Both the position numbers and the translations under genes were made by a program. A DNA stretch of 64,000 nt, from positions 1 through 64,000 of the forward strand of contig SAXG01000015.1 of NCBI GenBank assembly GCA_012932865.1, written 5' to 3'. Positions 41,299-52,549 of this stretch are shown here, piece by piece (within the stretch, counting starts at the first letter, position 1; each line of letters begins with the position of its first letter). The notes below the pieces were generated by a model that saw only the letters and a list, made by a program, of their open reading frames with translations, made no database searches and was not told the DNA's origin. This stretch comes from Amylostereum areolatum. Taxonomy: Eukaryota; Basidiomycota; Agaricomycetes; Russulales; Stereaceae.

Positions 41299-42861
41299 AC
41301 AACTCCCTTGTTCGGACTCAACGGCTCCGACTCCAGTTCTGACTCCGACACCGACGTCGAGGACGAAAACTGCTACATATATCCCCTCCCCCTAGGCTTC
41401 ACTGAACGAGGAAACGACTTCTTTGTCCAACTCGGAGACACCACTGTTGAAGTCGCCTTTGTAGCAACCCAAACAAGTGGCATCAGTTGGTACTTCGCCA
41501 ACGAAAGCCAAGATGACCTCACTGAAGCTGACTTCAACCTCATCGCCGCCTCTGCCCTACCACCTGTTACCAACGAAGACTTCTCTGACCTCGACGAACC
41601 AGTCATGGCTGCCCAGTGGATCCGCACCGACCCCCAACCCCCTCTCCCCGCCGAGCTTGCCAACTGCACCGAAATTGGTGGAACATGGAACATCGTCATC
41701 GGCCAAACTGGCTCTCCCATCCAACACATGAATAACGGCACCGACGATGCATGGCTCATGGAAGTAAATGGCCAATGGGTCGCCATCCCTGCCGTGCTTG
41801 TTGCCGCCCTCAACCTGCCACCCCCCACCGTCAACGTCACTGCCCCCCCCATCACCGTCAACCCCCCTGCGGTCACTGTTAGCGCCCCAGCCGCCGCCGC
41901 CGCCAGACCCCCTCGAAAGAAGGTCCATGCGAAAACTCCTGAAGGCTTCTCTGGGAAACGAGAGGACTTCAACGACTGGATGCGGTCATGCGAGGAGTAT
42001 ATGCGAGCCGCCGAGGATGACCTCGTGACGGACAAGGACAAAGTACTCTTCATCCTCACCTACATGACGGGGGAAGCAGCACGCACCTGGAATGCCGAGT
42101 ACGAGGATGTGCACCTAGCCAATGGAGCCATGGTCGCCTGGGTGGACTTCCACAAGGCGCTCAAAGGCGCCTTCACCGACGTCAATGAGCAGCACCGTGC
42201 CGCGGTCGAACTGGACGGGTTCAAACAGACGAAGGGTACCACCGCCCACGAATACTTTGCCAGGTTTGAACAACTGGCAAGGAAGGCTGGGTACTCCACG
42301 GCGCAGGATCCCATCCACCTCATGCAGCTGCTTAAGCACAACATCTACTACCGGACCATCGACTCCATCTATGACAGCGGTCACGTCCCTCAGAAATATG
42401 AGGACCTCAAGGAGCGCATCATTCTGATTGATGGACTGCGACAGGAGCGGGAGGACCTGAAAACTCAACACAGCGGCCCTGCACAGAACCAAAAACCCAA
42501 AGGACAGGGATTGTCCAATGGGCAGCAAGGGGGACAGGTTCCATGGCGCCGCGACGGAACCGGCACGGTACACGGTGGCAAAGGACAGCCGATGGACGTC
42601 AACCGTGTCGACATTAAGGGCCGATGCTTCCGCTGCGGACAGAATGGCAACCAGGTGCGGGACTGCAGGGTGGACGTGAAGAACATCCGAGACATGTGGG
42701 GGAGGGACCGGTACACGGAACCACCAAAGCGGGAGGCTCGAGCACAGACATTCGAGACGCCCACCGCTTGGGCTAGGAGCCTGTTGGCCGAAGATCGGAA
42801 AAGTGTGATGGACGCGCTTCAAGCTCCGCCGAAGGTGGAAGAGAAGAAGGAGGGTTTTTGA
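41299..42861 (+). CDS. Element A2 gag polyprotein
   Basis: The frame is open from the leader-ORF stop; the first good ATG is 41605 (GTCATGG, MAAQWIRTD). Codons 41299-41604 have no ATG but encode an acidic Ser/Asp run and a WYF...LTEADF segment also present in B and C. The capsid-like region spans about 41930-42440. The zinc knuckle near 42625-42667 reads CFRCGQNGNQVRDC, with Asn in place of the metal-binding His that A1 retains; this should weaken nucleic-acid packaging. Gag ends GGT-TTT-TGA. Confidence 0.88.
   Translation, partial: TTPLFGLNGSDSSSDSDTDVEDENCYIYPLPLGFTERGNDFFVQLGDTTVEVAFVATQTSGISWYFANESQDDLTEADFNLIAASALPPVTNEDFSDLDEPVMAAQWIRTDPQPPLPAELANCTEIGGTWNIVIGQTGSPIQHMNNGTDDAWLMEVNGQWVAIPAVLVAALNLPPPTVNVTAPPITVNPPAVTVSAPAAAAARPPRKKVHAKTPEGFSGKREDFNDWMRSCEEYMRAAEDDLVTDKDKVLFILTYMTGEAARTWNAEYEDVHLANGAMVAWVDFHKALKGAFTDVNEQHRAAVELDGFKQTKGTTAHEYFARFEQLARKAGYSTAQDPIHLMQLLKHNIYYRTIDSIYDSGHVPQKYEDLKERIILIDGLRQEREDLKTQHSGPAQNQKPKGQGLSNGQQGGQVPWRRDGTGTVHGGKGQPMDVNRVDIKGRCFRCGQNGNQVRDCRVDVKNIRDMWGRDRYTEPPKREARAQTFETPTAWARSLLAEDRKSVMDALQAPPKVEEKKEGF
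42852..42858 (+). promoter_or_regulatory. Gag-pol -1 frameshift site GGGTTTT
   Basis: G-GGT-TTT in the gag frame fits the X-XXY-YYZ slippery rule and lies directly before the gag stop TGA (42859-42861). Slipping back one base enters the open pol frame. The same heptamer is kept in A1. B and C have GAT-TTT-stop at the same place. Confidence 0.7.
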
Positions 42862-45800
42862 GGGGGCTGACGATGTACACGGCATCTGAAGCCCAAGTTT
42901 CTGTTTCTCGCTCGTCTGGTTTTGTTGCGCCTCGGTGGCCTGGTTCTCGTTTGCATACGCGCATTGTTGATTTGGACTGTACTACTACGGGGGATATCCC
43001 CATTATGACTTCTCTTACGGACTCTATCGGTACGGGCACGCGTCCCGTTGTTATTTTAGATACTCAGGCTTCGATTTATGAGCCTTCGGCTTTGGATATG
43101 GCTTCGGTTTCGGCTTCAGTTTTGGATACGGCTTTGGATACGGACTCGGTTTTGGATATGGACCCTGTGAAGTCAGGGACAACGCCGCGCGATGGAAGGG
43201 GCACAGCGCCCAAATCATGTTATATGGCACCTGGAACGGCTCAATGGATGCTTCGTCGCTTAAGGGAAGACAAACCCGAAAGTGCGATTGCAATCCTTCG
43301 CATCTGGGCACACCCTCGGCGCCGGGACGAGGCTACTTATGAAGCCATCGAGGAGATAACTGGCATGGAAGATGAATTAGCATGCCAAGCTCTACTAGAG
43401 CTCGCCACTCCCATGCAGTTCATACGCTCCTCAAGTGCTAAGGAACAAATGGTCATTCCCACACAACTTGTGGTAGATTCCAAGCGCATTGTCAAAGCTC
43501 TCGCACTCCTGGACAGTGGTTGCACTGGCTCGTGTATCAACACGAAGTTTGTGCAGGAAAATCACATCCCCACGCGACGGACTGCTCGCCCAATCCCAGT
43601 ACGAAATGCAGATGGCACGCTCAACGCAGGAGGTCCCATCACGGAATATGTCACACTTCGTCTAACCATTCAAGACCATGAAGAAAACATCGACCTCGCG
43701 GTCTCCAATCTAGGAGATACAGACCTCTTCATCGGACATGAGTGGCTGAAAAAGCACAATCCTCGCATCGACTGGAAATCAGGATTGATTGAATTTGACC
43801 GATGCCCTACAAGCTGCTCTTGTCCCCCTCCCCTTCTCAATATTGATGATGACGAAGAAGAGGAGGAAGAGCCAGTCCACATGGAAAAGGACGAGCAGCT
43901 GTTCGCTTTCGACTGGGACGGTTACAAGACAACCTACCACATCCGGACCCATGCATCAGACATTGCAATCGAGGAGCATGCTAAGAAAAAGGAACAGACC
44001 TTCTCGGAGCGAGTCCCAACGGTGTACCATGAATTCAAAGACATCTTTGACAAAGACGACTTCGACAAGCTTCCTGAGCGACGCCCATGGGAACACGCCA
44101 TTGAACTCACTCCTAACTTCAAACCGGTTGATTGCAAAGTTTACCCCCTCACATTGGACGAACAGAAGCAACTGGACGCCTTTTTGGAAGAGAACCTGAG
44201 ATCTGGACGGATCCAGCCGTCCAAATCACCCATGGCCTCCCCATTCTTCTTCATCAAGAAAAAAGACGGCTCGTTACGTCCTGTGCAAGACTATCGAAAG
44301 CTCAATGAGATGACAATAAAGAACCGTTACCCGCTCCTGCTCATCCAAGAGTTGGTTGATAAGCTTAAGGGAGCACGGCACTTTACCAAGCTCGATGTCC
44401 GATGGGGGTACAACAATGTTCGGATTAAAGAAGGGGACGAATGGAAAGCTGCGTTCCGCACAAACAAAGGTCTCTACGAGCCTACAGTCATGTTCTTTGG
44501 ACTCACCAACTCCCCATCTACGTTCCAAGCCATGATGAATGACCTGTTCAAAGACTTGATCCACCAAGGAGTCGTAGTCGTCTATTTGGACGACATCCTC
44601 ATCTTCACGCATACGCTAGAAGAACATCGTCGGATAGTTAAGGAGGTCCTTCGGATCCTGCAAGAAAACAAACTCTATCTGAAGCCAGAAAAGTGCGAGT
44701 TTGAGAAGGCAGAAATCGAATACCTGGGCATGATTGTCGGCGGAGGAAGGGTTCGCATGGATCCAGCAAAGGTTGCAGCAATCACCAACTGGCCAGCCCC
44801 CAAAACAAAGAAACAACTTCAATCGTTTTTGGGCTTTTGCAACTTCTACCGTCGCTTTATCAAGGACTTCAGTGGCATCGCTCACCCAATGACTAAGCTC
44901 ACAGGGAAGACGGAGTGGGTCTGGGACACCCCGCAGCAGGAGGCATTCGAGGAACTCAAGCGACGTATAACATCGCAGCCAGTTCTAGCAATCCCTACAG
45001 ATGAGGGACAGTTCCGTGTTGAAGCGGACTCCTCTGACTATGCCATGGGTGCGGTACTTTCGCAACAACAGGACAATGGCAAATGGCACCCGGTTGTCAG
45101 AAACGCAGTTTATGAGACCGATGAACCGCCTAAGTCGTGACGATGGGAGGAGCGAGAAGAAAATAGATTCGAGAGTGCCGGGGTCTAGGGTAGTGCAACG
45201 TGCGCTACAGTACCGTATGACGAGATGGACAGTCTGAGGAAAAGGGAAAAGGGATACTGTCCTTATATACAAGTGGGAACGATGGTGCGATGTGATGCGA
45301 TAGTGGTGCGAGCGGGGGAAACAATAAGAAAGGAGTCATGGGGAGGAGGACGGAAGTCCGGAGCAATGATGTCATAGATAAGGATGCGGAACGCCGTTTG
45401 GAAGTCCGGGCAATGACGTCGTTGGAGCATATGATGCGAAGGAAAGTCATGTGCCGTGATGCGTCGCGTGTACAAGGTCTGCAAACGAAGAAAGAAATGG
45501 AGCGATCCGTGACACTGGTCGCCTTCCTCTCAAAGTCCCTCAGCAAAGCTGAGAGGAACTATGAGATTTATGACAAGGAATTACTGGTTATTATGACGGC
45601 ACTAGAGGAATGGAGACAATACCTCATGGGGGCACGACAGGAGTTCGAAATCTGGTCGGATCATCGTAATCTCACGTACTTCCGCAAGGTGCAGAAGCTA
45701 AATTGGAGACAAGCACGATGGTTAACAGAGCTACAAGAGTATCATTGTACGCTACTCCATAAACCTGGCAAAACAATGGGCAAACCCGATATTTCCCGAC

Positions 45801-48009
45801 TAGCGGGCCTTGAGAAGGGGGAGAAAGACAATGAAAACATCGTCCTCCTGAAACCAGAACTCTTTCGCGCCCTCAACCATGCAGGAATTGTAACCAATGG
45901 ACCTGACAATGTCTTCATTGAGCGGATTCAGGAGGTGTTAAGGACGGTCCTTATCACGTGACAAGCGGCTCAGGCTACAGTACTCGTGTGTATGAGAAGT
46001 GGGATCAGGTGATCCAGACGTCTCGGTTATACGAAGGTTGAGGTCGATAAGCGAAGCAGTAAGTCTTCACGGAAGACTTAGGCGGGCTTTCGACTTAGTT
46101 ACTTTGGGTTCTCTTTAATAGCTTTAAGAGGAGGTTCTATTTAGAACAGTCCTGTATTTACAAAGAGAACGAGCTGGGGAATGGCTCGTTCGTTGAGCCT
46201 CCTTTTATAAGAAAGGAGGTCGAGTAAACATATGTACATTGAGCGACGGTCGTATCAGGTATCTACGGAGACGGGACTGTGGCACCGTCATGGCTATGCC
46301 ATTGAGACGGCGACGATCTGCGGCACTGTCGTGGCTATGCCGTCGAGACGGTGACAATCTGTGGCATCGTCGTGGCTGCGTCGCGGAGACGGTTACGAGC
46401 TGGGGCACAGTCGTAACCTGTCGTTTAGCGACGTCTTTCCTAATGGGGAAGTGGAAAATGGGATACCTTGAGCGAGTTGTAACAGGAGGCTACCTTACTC
46501 CGAGACCATGCAGTAGAACACGCCTTAGCACTCAAAGTGAAGGGATGGCTGGAACACGCAGACGGAACGGTCACCTGGCAACACAGACTCTATGTCCCAA
46601 GAGACAAAGGACTCCGTGCAGACATCATCCAAGCTCATCATGACGGCCCGCTTGTCGGTCATCCAGGACGATACAAGACCCACGAGCTCATTACACGCAA
46701 CTACTGGTGGCCTGCCATTAGAGACGATGTCCGGAAATATGTCGAAGGATGTGAGACCTGCCAACGTACCAAGATTAGACATGATCGCATCGCCGCTCCA
46801 CTCCACCCACATGACCCGCCACAAGCACCTTGGGAGCATGTATCCATCGACTTTGTCATGCCGCTCCCAGTCTCGGATGGAAAAGACGCCATCTGCAATG
46901 TAAACTGCATGGGTACCAAACAGGTTGTATTCTGGGCCACGACCAAAGACCTAACGGAGGACGAACTCGCCTTCGAGTACCTACGCGAGGTGGTCCCCCA
47001 TCACGGAATTCCTAGAAATATCATCAGCGACCGTGGCAGCGTGTTTGTCTCCAAATTCACCATGGCATTGTTCCAACTGTTAGGCATTGAAGGGAACCCG
47101 TCCACGGCGTATCACCCTCAGATGGACGGACAGACCGAACGCTCCAACATGGCCATGGAAAACTACCTTCGCATCTTTGTCAATCAACGACAGGACAATT
47201 GGACACGTTACCTCCCACTTGCCATGACTGCGCTCAACAACATGGTCCACAGTTCGATTGGGATGTCTCCCAACTTTGCCAACTATGGTCGGGAACTCTA
47301 CCTGGGGACAAACCCTCGACGCGAGACAGACAACCCATCGGCGAACGAGTTTGCACAACGCATGCGAGACATCTATGAGGAAGCCCGCTCTGCGCTAAAG
47401 GCCGCACAGGACGATCAAAAGCGCTTTTACGATCGCAAGAAGGACGAACCAATAGATTACAAAATTAGCGACTTCGTCTGGCTGGAAGCCAAGACCAGAG
47501 ATGGCCAAACCGTAATCAAAACGGCACGTCCTATGCAAAAGCTAGATGACAAACGCTTTGGTCCTTTCGAAATCCTGGAAAAAGTCGGAGCATCAGCCTA
47601 CAAGCTTCGCCTCCCTGCATCCTGGTCACGAAAACATCTGGTCTTCAACGAGTCCCTCCTATCTCCACACAACGGTCCCGCCTTTGACAATCAGAAAGCA
47701 CCTACACCTCCACCCCCAGAGTTAGTCCAAGGCGAGGAAGTCTATGAGGTCGAAAAGATTATAGACTCCAAGAAGGTTGGTCGCGGCTTCAAGTACCTGG
47801 TCAAATGGAAAGGCTACCCAGACAATGACAATACTTGGGAGCCTCTCACCAATCTCCAGAATGCCAAGAAACGCATTGACGACTTCCACCGTGAACATCC
47901 GGGGGCCCTGAAACCTGCACGCCTTAATCGTTGGGAACTCCTGTTGGAGGAAGAAACTGGATCTGATTACGACGAGGACGTCGAATCTAAGGAAGGGGTG
48001 ATGTCATGA
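42858..48009 (+). CDS. Element A2 pol polyprotein, split by two solo LTRs
   Basis: Open pieces at 42858-45094, 45515-45935 and 46490-48009 are in phase once the two insertions and their target duplications are set aside. Protease has LLDSGCTGSC (about 43508-43540), reverse transcriptase has YLDD (about 44583), and RNase H is cut after KWHP by the family C solo LTR and resumes at VAFLSKSL. Integrase has the H-H-C-C finger (about 46635-46765) and D,D,E core (IDFVMPLP, SDRGSVF, DGQTERSN). The chromodomain EEVYEVEKIID ... LVKWKGYPDNDNTWEP (about 47735-47840) closes the protein before a long acidic tail. The two insertions each disrupt the frame, so this copy is dead. Confidence 0.92.
45095..45514 (-). 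repeat. Solo LTR of family C inside A2 RNase H
   Basis: This 420-bp LTR is nearly identical to those of element C. It is flanked by CCGGT (45090-45094) and CTGGT (45515-45519), a target duplication with one C/T difference at a CpG. A1 has the empty site at about 870. The internal region was lost by LTR-LTR recombination. Confidence 0.95.
45936..46484. repeat. Solo LTR of family D inside A2 pol
   Basis: This 549-bp insert has TGTTA/TAACA inverted ends and a perfect GGAGG target duplication (45931-45935 and 46485-46489). A1 has the empty site near 435. It includes a 41-bp tandem repeat. No full-length member of this family is in the window. Confidence 0.92.
46281..46420 (+). repeat. 41-bp tandem repeat in the family D LTR
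   Basis: There are three full units (46281-46321, 46322-46362, 46363-46403) and a partial fourth, each beginning GGCAC/T and containing GAGACGG. It is unusual for an LTR and could be an enhancer-like array. Confidence 0.75.
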
Positions 48010-48458
48010 ACGGTCTATAATTTTCTTTTTACTTTACATCGGTTACACGCTTTAGGACTTATCAGCTTATCCCCGGTCCGGCTCCACTTCGGCCCGGACC
48101 CGGTTCATCTATATCCCACCCGGGCCCACGTGACTCATCTCGGCCCAGGTCTGACTCCTTTCTCTTGACTCATGCTGTACAATACTGACTCATGCTGTGC
48201 TCTTTTACATACGACTGCTTACTTATACTAGGTCTGCTTACTGATCGCCGTGTATCGGTTGCTTACCTAAGTCTCTCTCCTCTTGTGTATATAAGGCTCG
48301 CTCTCGCTGTACATATTCCTTATCTCGAGCTAGTCAATTCTACCGACTTTGCTTGCTTTCCCTCGCCTGTCGCCGTGTCTGATCGGCTCCCCTCTGTCGT
48401 CCTCTTCCTCTGTCAGCTTTGTCGTAACTTGGTGCTGTCGCACTAGTCGTTGCTGACA
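48002..48458 (+). repeat. 3' LTR of element A2
   Basis: This 457-bp LTR differs from 39660-40116 at three positions. It overlaps the end of pol by eight bases and is followed by the CTCCT duplication (48459-48463). Confidence 0.96.
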
Positions 48459-48726
48459 CTCCTGGATCACTTTCTTGTGGGTTTCGAGGCTTTTGGTGAG
48501 CCTTCGGGTGGCCTTTTCGCATCGTTGGACATTTGACGGGGAAGAGAATGATATATTGGGAGGAAAACGGGAGGACAAGATACACGACGGACTCGAGACG
48601 CGACGTTCCCACTCAACACGCTTACAGAAGATGTCTCACGCTGTCTCGTGACAGTTGCCCTATGAGGAAGTTGCGGAGTATAACATTCCACCAACCGGAT
48701 TCAATCTCAGCTTCCCCAGACTGCCT

Positions 48727-49739
48727 CACCGCGGGCAGAAGTCCATTTGAGCCCAGTTCTCACGCATTCGAAATGCGCATCGGAAGTACAAATATCAGAA
48801 AGCCATTGTAACTAAGTCTACAAATCCGATATGATCGATTTGTAATGTCCATTAGCTCGAAGTGAAGTCAATCAAAACGTGCACCGGGGGCAGAAGTCCA
48901 TTTAAGCCCTGATAACATGCATTAGATATGGGGACTGAAAGTACAAATTTCTAATCTGTATTCTACGCGTGAACACGCGATTGAAATGTGGTGTTTCAAT
49001 CACATGAGTTGCTTGTGGATACGAATCGATAACGAATTGTTTCTGTTCTGTCTTATTTTCGGACCCATACGCATTTGAAACTATAAATAATCTGGCCTAT
49101 TTCCGCCACTTATAGATCTGAAACCTGTCATTTGGGATTAGTCTTCGGAAAAAATGGCGACTGATCCAAAACCTTTCCTTTCTCGGGCATGTTCACACAA
49201 TTGAAATGACAATTAAATCACATGTTTCAATCGCATTTTCGCACGTAGAAGCCAGATTAGAAATTTGTACTTTCAGTCCCCATATCTAATGCATGTTATC
49301 AGGGCTAAAATGGACTTCTGCCCCCGGTGCATATCCCCACACAGGTGCACAAGGCTTGAGTCCAGCCATTCATGAGTTCCTGAGGAACAGATTTCTAATG
49401 TGTTTTATCTCGGAGAACACAGGTTCAAAATGTTGCATTTGATCCCTACCAAAACGAGAAGTATCAGTTCGATTTGCTCCGCAATAAGTCCTATCACAAA
49501 TAAGTCATTTCAAGCCGGTCGTAAGCAGTCCGAAACCTCACGTGTCTAATGTGTTTTTTCCCGTTGAATACACATTCCACACGACACGTTTTGATTGACT
49601 TCACTTCGAGCTAATGGACATTACAAGTCGATCGTATCGGATTTGTAGACTTAGTTACAACGGCTTTCTGATATTTGTACTTCCGACGCGCATTTCGAAT
49701 GCGTGAGAACCGGGCTCAAATGGACTTCTGCCCGCGGTG
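48727..49739. mobile_element. Miniature inverted-repeat element with ~155-bp terminal repeats
   Basis: The terminal inverted repeats are 48727-48880 and about 49584-49739, beginning CACCGCGGGCAGAAGTCC. They are flanked by CCT on both sides (48724-48726 and 49740-49742), a possible 3-bp target duplication. No transposase is encoded, so it is non-autonomous. CAC ends with a 3-bp duplication would fit the CACTA (CMC) superfamily, but this is an inference. A second element is nested inside. Confidence 0.8.
48881..49330. mobile_element. Nested miniature element sharing the same end motif
   Basis: This 450-bp insert has inverted ends GCACCGGGGGCAGAAGTCC (48881-48970 pairs with about 49245-49330). 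The end motif matches that of the outer element, so the two are mobilised by related transposases. No clear target duplication was found. Confidence 0.75.
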
Positions 49740-49742
49740 CCT

Positions 49743-51196
49743 ACGGCAACTTCTTCTTTTTGCTTAGTAGGCAGGCTGGTCACGAGACTAGCATCTTGCC
49801 TCCATGTCTACATTTCATCTTTTCTCCCTCCCAAACAAACCCTGAGGAGTTTTAACTTTTATCTGGGTGAACATGCCAGCCAATACCTGCGTCTGATTTG
49901 CGTGCATATACTGGGTGACTTCCCGTAGGCTGTTTTATTCGAGAATCTTATTTTGTAAACATATTTGGACCCTGCTGCCGAGGTGCCTACGGTGGACGCG
50001 ACGCGAGTGAGCTACATTCTCAGCTCAGACCCTCGTACTAGATGAACATCTGGAAGAGGGGGGGGGACCCCTTTCTAGATTTCGGAAGCATGGAATAAAC
50101 CATTTTAGGCAACTCATCTCTCCAGATCTCCCCACCCCGACGGCGCGCCATCCTCCCTCTGCTTACATCATACAATGTTGATGATTTTCTCAGTTCTTCC
50201 GCCTGCGTCGTCCTCCTCTGTCCCGCCATCAAACCGTCGTGCTGCTGCCTGTTTCCAATGTCCACCCATTCTTGTATCATATCACCTCACCCCTGCTTTC
50301 AACATGCCAATTTATCTCTCTACCGGGCTAGATCCGACTAGGACCCAATCCTCTTGAGCCTGCTCCGCACCATACAAGACAATAGCAAGGGCAGTTAACA
50401 CGCGTAGGTTCTCATTGTCATCTATATTGTAGCTTTCGAGCCCGAGGGGGTTGAGATCAGGTTGCATGAGAAAGAGGGATATGTTGGGGTCCATTGCAGA
50501 GGTAGGATTTGAGTTCGCGTGGTGGCAGACAACTTGAGACGGTGAAGAGACTCAGTCAGTGCCCCGTTTCCCGCGACAGCGGCCGGCAAGCACCGAACTC
50601 AGGCCGACTTGTCGGAAAGCCTTTGCTCCTCAAGTGTAAAATATCTCGGAAGGGCTACGGTTTACTCAATGGCATAAAATATTTGAGATTTGAGATTAGA
50701 GTTCGATTTCAAACATGTATAACTAGAACAAAATATTATTGCGAGGCTACGGGAAGTCATCCACTTATGCTCATCCCAATAACTGCATTAGAACGCCTCT
50801 GAACCTTTTTGGCCTGGTCATATGCTTCGGCAAGCGACCTCTCCCCACGTCCTCGTCTACCTTCGCGCTAAACTGGCTCAAGATTAACCATCCGACGTCG
50901 TCACGGGTCAAATCTGGTTAAAGTCGTTCCACCTCGGTTGCATCGTAGGCCCCATTTACTCCGACCATCCCAGTCTTCCTTGCGGTTTGGGTCTGTCGTT
51001 CGACACGCACAACTCCTCCCAGAAAGGTGTCGGACTATCGTGCATCCGGTCGGAGTACGACGATTTCCATGCCCTAGTTCTAACGCGCTTCGCAAGAACT
51101 CACAGGTATATATAGAGTCCTTACGATGTTCTCTTCTGGTAACAGCACCCTAGCTTCCCTTGCCACACATACAAAACCTCGACCATCTTTCCAACC
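49743..51196. other. Intergenic region upstream of the oxygenase gene
   Basis: I see no supported gene here. A 60-codon minus-strand frame at 50312-50494 (MDPNISLFLMQPDLNPLG...) looks protein-like and could be an eroded exon, but there is no neighbouring exon. The last 100 bp before 51197 contain a TATATATAG (51111-51119), a fair core promoter for the oxygenase gene. Confidence 0.4.
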
Positions 51197-52549
51197 ATGC
51201 CCGCTGTCTCTATCCCTGCCTTCCCCGAGGACGTCCCCACCGTCCCGCTCCTCGTCATCGACTACGAGCTCATCAAGGCCAATAATGAGGCAGAAATCGA
51301 CAGACTTTGGAAGGCGTCCACTGAGCTGGGCTTCTGGTAGTACGTCATGACCTCCGCAACGTGCTGCTGCATGCGCTAACACGCTTCCCAGCCTGAAGAA
51401 CCATGGCGTCGACGACGAGGTCGCCTCGATGTTCGAACTCGGTGCCAAAACTATGGACCTCCCTCTCGCCGAGAAGATGAAGTTCGAGCAGGGCGATGAC
51501 GGTATGTCGTTTGGATACAAGGCCGCCGGCGCCAACGCTACCGATGAGACTGGCGCGCTCGACTGCGTCGAGTTCATCAACGTTTCCAAGGACGACGCTC
51601 TCTCCTACCCCACTCCTGTACATCGTATTTACCCGTCCACTGTCACGGGCAAGATGGAAGACGTCGTCGTGCCCTTCGTGCGCAAAGCTATTGATGTCAA
51701 CGGCACGATCCTCAACGTCCTCAACAAGCGACTCGGTCTCCCTGAGGGCACCCTTGCCAACCTGCACAAGCTGAACGAACCAAGTGGGAGTGAGGCCCGC
51801 TGCATCAAAACCCCGAAGGATCATCGTATGTCGCCCGAGAAGGCCACACTTGGCGCTCACACCGACTTTGGCTCTCTCGTGGGTGGACTGCCGCTTAAGT
51901 TATCTCATTGATGCTAACATCTACTGATTTTCTCTCCAGTCGTTCTTGCACCACAATCGCCTTGGCGGTCTTCAAGTTTTGCTTCCAGGAACCGAAGACT
52001 GGAAGTACGTCAAGGCAAGCGCGATTTCTCGCCACCTGCGGTCCTCTACTGACTTATATCGGTAGCCCATTCCAGGCCACGCTGTCTGCAGCCTCGGCGA
52101 CGCGATGACCATTTTTAGTGGTGGCATTTTGCGCTCAAACTTGCACCGTGTGGTGTATGTCCTTTTCTTTTCCTCTTTATCACCAGTTGGGTGCTCATCT
52201 GACCTTTTGATTCAGACCTCCACCCAAGGCGCAATCCGCATTCGAACGCTGGTCCCTTGTCTTTTTCACGCGCCCCAACGCAAAAGACATCCTTGCCCCT
52301 CTCACGAAGGAGAGCACACTCATCGCAGAAGCGGTGAAGAATGCTCCTGAGGGCAAGTATGACACTGGATCTAGTGCAGGCGAGTGGTTCGCCCGTCGAA
52401 TCAGGAACCAGCGTATCGCAAACCGCACGGTAAGCCTCCGTCTTCATTCAGCGTTACTCAACATCTGACCCTGTGGGGGCGAACTTCAATAGGGCCCAGA
52501 GACATGGCGCGCGAGCCGCGGTACGGAACACAAGGTAGAGGCTGTGTAG
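51197..52549 (+). CDS. 2-oxoglutarate/Fe(II)-dependent oxygenase (isopenicillin N synthase-like)
   Basis: Six exons (51197-51339, 51392-51878, 51940-52014, 52066-52154, 52216-52429, 52493-52549) give 354 residues, the normal family length. An N-terminal DIOX_N region (VPLLVIDYELI ... LGFWYLKNHGVDD) is followed by the jelly-roll core. Iron ligands are H204 and D206 (HTD in LGAHTDFGSL) and H262 (SNLHRV); R276 and S278 (ERWSLVFF) are the usual 2-oxoglutarate contacts. The enzyme should couple oxidation of an unknown small substrate to decarboxylation of 2-oxoglutarate in the cytosol. The third intron begins GC (AAG|GCAAGC), a GC-AG intron. Neighbours give no pathway clue. Confidence 0.92.

Larger units (their letters stand above)
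39660..48458 (+). mobile_element. Element A2, full-length family A chromovirus with three nested solo LTRs
   Basis: An 8.8-kb element flanked by a perfect CTCCT duplication. In order: 5' LTR, self-priming site (40119-40128), leader, leader ORF, gag, pol, 3' LTR. Solo LTRs sit in the leader (40442-40747), in RNase H (45095-45514) and between RNase H and integrase (45936-46484). Leaving those insertions aside, gag and pol are open throughout. The 3 differences in 457 bp between its LTRs mark it as young, and the three solo LTRs must be younger still. Confidence 0.95.
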
